From positions 1-51,649 of the forward strand of contig JACVJD010000005.1 of NCBI GenBank assembly GCA_015711825.1: a DNA stretch of 51,649 nt, given 5' to 3'. The stretch comes from Candidatus Solincola daggyaiensis. Lineage in GTDB: Bacteria > Actinomycetota > Geothermincolia > Geothermincolales > RBG-13-55-18. The position numbers were made by a program, and so were the translations under genes. Positions 49,302-51,649 of the stretch are shown here, one piece after another. Every line of letters starts with the position of its first letter. Positions within the stretch are counted from its first letter, which is position 1. Under the pieces are notes generated by a model. It searched no databases. It worked only from the letters and a program-made list of their open reading frames with translations, and had not been told where the DNA came from.

Positions 49302-51649
49302 ATGGGGCAGGACGAAGGCAAACTATTCCAAGCCATATTCTACCACTCAGACCTGCTGGTCATGGGGGTGGACGGCGAGGGGAGGATCGTTCTCTTCAAC
49401 CCCGCCCTGGAGCGCGCCAGCGGCTACAGCGCGGAGGAGGCCGTGGGGCGCCATGTGCTGGAATTTATTATCTCCGAGGGTTACGAGCGACGGGTTTCCG
49501 ACATGACGGAGCGCTACCTCTCCGGCCGCGAGCCGGGCGAGATAGAGTATCCCATGCGCACCAAGGACGGCCGCGCCAGGATGACCTCATGGAGGACGGT
49601 GACGATAAAGGACGGCGAGGGAAACCCGCAGCTCGCTCTGGGGCTGGGGATGGACATATCGGAGCGAAGGGAGGCCGAGGAGGAGCTGAGACGGGGCGAG
49701 GAATTCTACCGCCTGCTCATTGAAAACGCCCTCGATCTCGTCTCCGTCCTGGACTGCGAGGGCAATATCCTCTTCGTCGGCCCCTCCGTGGAGAGGATCC
49801 TGGGTTACGGCCCGGCGGATCTCGTGGGCAGGAGCATCTTCTCGCTCCTCCATCCCGACGACGTGGCGGGAGCGAGGGCGGCGCTGGAGCTGGCTTGCTC
49901 TCGCCCCGGGGTCACCGGTTCCGTGGAGCTGCGCGTGCGCCACGCGGACGGCTCCTGGCGCATCCATGTGGCGGAGTCGTCCAACCTGCTGGACAGCCCC
50001 CTGGTGCGGGGCCTGGTGATCAACTCCCGCGACATCACCGAGCGCAGGGAATCCGAACGCCTCCTGCTCCTGCAGGGTGAGCTGGGCATGAGGCTCGGGG
50101 CCACGGACGACATGGACGAGATATGCGAGATAGCCCTTCGCGCCGCCATGGAGGCCGCGGGCATGGACAGCGGCGGCATCTACCTCCTGGACGAGGACAG
50201 CGGCGAGCTGCGCCTCGCCGTCCACGCCGGGGTTCCGGAGAGGTTCGCGGAGCTGGTCCGCTCCTTCGGGCCGCGTACCCCGGAGGCGCGCCTCGTGGAC
50301 AGAGGCGAGGCGGTCTTCTCCAGCTATGGAGAAGCCGGCCTCTCCCTCACTCCCTTGTACCTGGAGGAGGGATTGAAGGCGGCCGCCTTCCTCCCCATCA
50401 TGCACGAGGGGAGGGCGGTGGGGTCCCTCAACCTGGCCTCGCACAGCCTGGAGGAGGTGCCCGCCTCCTCGCGGCGCGCCGTAGCCGCCTTGCTGGGGCA
50501 TATCAGCCAGGCCATATCTCGCGCCCGCCTGATGAAAAGGCTGAGGGAGTCGGAGGAGCGCTACCGCCTCCTCGTGGATAACGCCGGGGAGGCCGTCTTC
50601 ACCTACGACCGCGACCTCAAGACGCTCAACGTCAACCGCACCGCCTGCGAGCAGGTGGGCTACCAGGCGGAGGAGCTGCTGGGGCGAAACGTCCTGGAGC
50701 TGGGGATCCTCCATCCCGGCGATCTCGAGAAGGCGGCAAGGAACATAGAGAGACTCCTCTCCGGCGAGAGCCCCGTGCGCGACGAGCTGCGCTTCGTGCG
50801 CAAGGACGGCTCGGAGATCATCGTGGACGTCACCTCGGCGGACATCTTCGGGCCCTCGGGGGAGGTGGTGGCCGTCACCAACCTTGCCCTGGACGTCACC
50901 GATAAGAGGCGAGCGGAGGAGGAGAGGGAGCGCCTCCTGCAGGCGGTGGAGCAGTCCGTGGACGGCATCGCCATCACCGACCTGGAGGGCAGGGTCATCT
51001 ACGTAAACCGCGCCTGGGCGGAGATGCACGGCTACGCGGGGCATGAGGTTCAAGGGGAGCTTATAGGGAAAAACCTGGAGATATTCCACACCCCGGAGCA
51101 GATGCGCGACGAGGTCATGCCCTTTAACAGCAGGGCCCTGGATGTCGGGGCGGCAAGCGGGGAGATAGGGCACAGGCGCCGGGACGGCTCCGTGTTCACG
51201 GCCATGATGAGCACCACGGTTTTCCGCGACCAGGGCGGGAACCCGCAGGGTCTGATCGGGGTGGCCAGGGACATCACGGATCTGAAAAGGGTTGAGGAGG
51301 AGCTGAGGCGCTCGGAGGCCACCTACCGGGAGATCTTCGACGCCGCCAACGACGCCATCTTCGTGCATGACCCGGAGACGGGAGCCATCCTGGACGTCAA
51401 CCGCAAGATGACCGAGATGTACGGCTTCACCGCGGAGGAGGCGCGGTCGCTGGGGGTGGAGGACATCAGCTCCGGCGTGCCGCCCTTCGTGCAGGAGCGC
51501 GCTGCGGAGCTGGTGCGCAGGGCGGCCTCGGGGGAGCCGCAGCTCTTCGAGTGGCATGCCCGGCGCAAGGACGGGAGCCTGTTCTGGGTGGAGGTCAACC
51601 TCAAGCGCGGGAGCATCGCGGGGGAGGAGCGCGTCCTGGCCATAGTGCG
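49302..51649 (+). CDS. Multi-PAS/GAF sensor protein (3' end beyond window)
   Basis: Open from the ATG at 49302 (GGAGGAGCGGC directly upstream) to the window edge, at least 782 residues with no stop. Domains in order: PAS 1 (about 5-125, ends GMDISERREAE), PAS 2 (130-250, ends SRDITERRESE), a GAF-like domain (260-405), PAS 3 (411-535, ends LDVTDKRRAEE), PAS 4 (540-660, ends ARDITDLKRVEE) and PAS 5 from about 665. There is no membrane segment. The output domain (histidine kinase, GGDEF or HD-GYP) is not in the window. PAS 2 resembles the first PAS of the kinase at 34710-36245 (FYRLLIENALDLVSVLD against FYRLLIENTLDLITVLD). Confidence 0.9.
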   Translation, partial: MGQDEGKLFQAIFYHSDLLVMGVDGEGRIVLFNPALERASGYSAEEAVGRHVLEFIISEGYERRVSDMTERYLSGREPGEIEYPMRTKDGRARMTSWRTVTIKDGEGNPQLALGLGMDISERREAEEELRRGEEFYRLLIENALDLVSVLDCEGNILFVGPSVERILGYGPADLVGRSIFSLLHPDDVAGARAALELACSRPGVTGSVELRVRHADGSWRIHVAESSNLLDSPLVRGLVINSRDITERRESERLLLLQGELGMRLGATDDMDEICEIALRAAMEAAGMDSGGIYLLDEDSGELRLAVHAGVPERFAELVRSFGPRTPEARLVDRGEAVFSSYGEAGLSLTPLYLEEGLKAAAFLPIMHEGRAVGSLNLASHSLEEVPASSRRAVAALLGHISQAISRARLMKRLRESEERYRLLVDNAGEAVFTYDRDLKTLNVNRTACEQVGYQAEELLGRNVLELGILHPGDLEKAARNIERLLSGESPVRDELRFVRKDGSEIIVDVTSADIFGPSGEVVAVTNLALDVTDKRRAEEERERLLQAVEQSVDGIAITDLEGRVIYVNRAWAEMHGYAGHEVQGELIGKNLEIFHTPEQMRDEVMPFNSRALDVGAASGEIGHRRRDGSVFTAMMSTTVFRDQGGNPQGLIGVARDITDLKRVEEELRRSEATYREIFDAANDAIFVHDPETGAILDVNRKMTEMYGFTAEEARSLGVEDISSGVPPFVQERAAELVRRAASGEPQLFEWHARRKDGSLFWVEVNLKRGSIAGEERVLAIV

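Noticed and set aside
49587-51557. 656-codon minus-strand open frame
   Set aside because: Antisense to an obvious multi-PAS gene that is open to the window end; composition is typical of an antisense shadow.

Overview
The window is high-GC bacterial DNA with tightly packed genes, many GTG/TTG starts, good Shine-Dalgarno sites and ATGA-type gene overlaps. There are tRNAs with encoded CCA ends but no rRNA, transposase or phage genes. The gene content (complete trp operon, fatty-acid activation enzymes, HD-GYP and PAS signalling, an FliA/WhiG-type sigma factor, radical SAM enzymes) would fit a deep-branching, probably anaerobic or thermophilic actinobacterial lineage of the Geothermincolia/Solincolia or OPB41 kind. 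That placement is inference from gene content and style; the sequence contains no direct taxonomic marker.

Layout. 0.1-7.8 kb (minus): complete tryptophan operon trpL-E-(micro-ORF)-G-D-C-F-B-A. It is driven by a near-consensus promoter and a Trp-codon attenuator whose leader peptide carries three consecutive Trp codons. 8.2 kb: orphan type IV pilin-like gene between short repeats. 8.7-11.8 kb (minus): thiolase and acyl-CoA synthetase. 12.1-15.3 kb: QueG-like iron-sulfur protein, a membrane protein, a cysteine-cluster protein and an alpha/beta hydrolase. 15.5 kb: tRNA-Lys, divergent from an NDP-forming acyl-CoA synthetase-like gene and an MFS transporter. 18.9-22.6 kb (minus): HD-GYP protein co-transcribed with a HEAT-repeat protein. 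22.9-23.3 kb: tRNA-Glu, -Asp and -Phe. 23.7-25.7 kb: plsY-like gene and an MFS gene. 25.9-28.3 kb (minus): DegV protein and FAD-linked oxidase. 28.6-34.4 kb: lipoprotein remnant, acyl-CoA ligase, a second cysteine-cluster protein, NAD-dependent epimerase and TPP enzyme. 34.7-41.1 kb: three PAS histidine kinases, a CheY-type receiver and a sigma factor. 41.4-44.8 kb: membrane protein, then a two-gene radical SAM DNA-repair-type pair. 44.8-46.7 kb (minus): secreted CocE/X-Pro-type hydrolase. 47.1-49.0 kb (minus): a candidate RiPP locus. 49.3 kb to the end: a multi-PAS/GAF sensor gene cut off by the window edge.

The most interesting unit is the candidate RiPP locus. It holds a 21-residue peptide gene ending in KGGTCKCNKSCG with its own -10 element and a perfect intrinsic terminator. 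Upstream on the same strand lie a radical SAM/SPASM maturase with an apparent PqqD-like leader-binding domain and a 79-residue Cys protein. Other notable points are the trp attenuator, a tandem duplication at the trpE/trpG junction that created a start-stop-coupled micro-ORF, several promoters that predict leaderless transcripts (including a tRNA-Lys with no 5' leader), and a roughly 78-bp terminator cassette shared by tRNA-Lys and tRNA-Phe.
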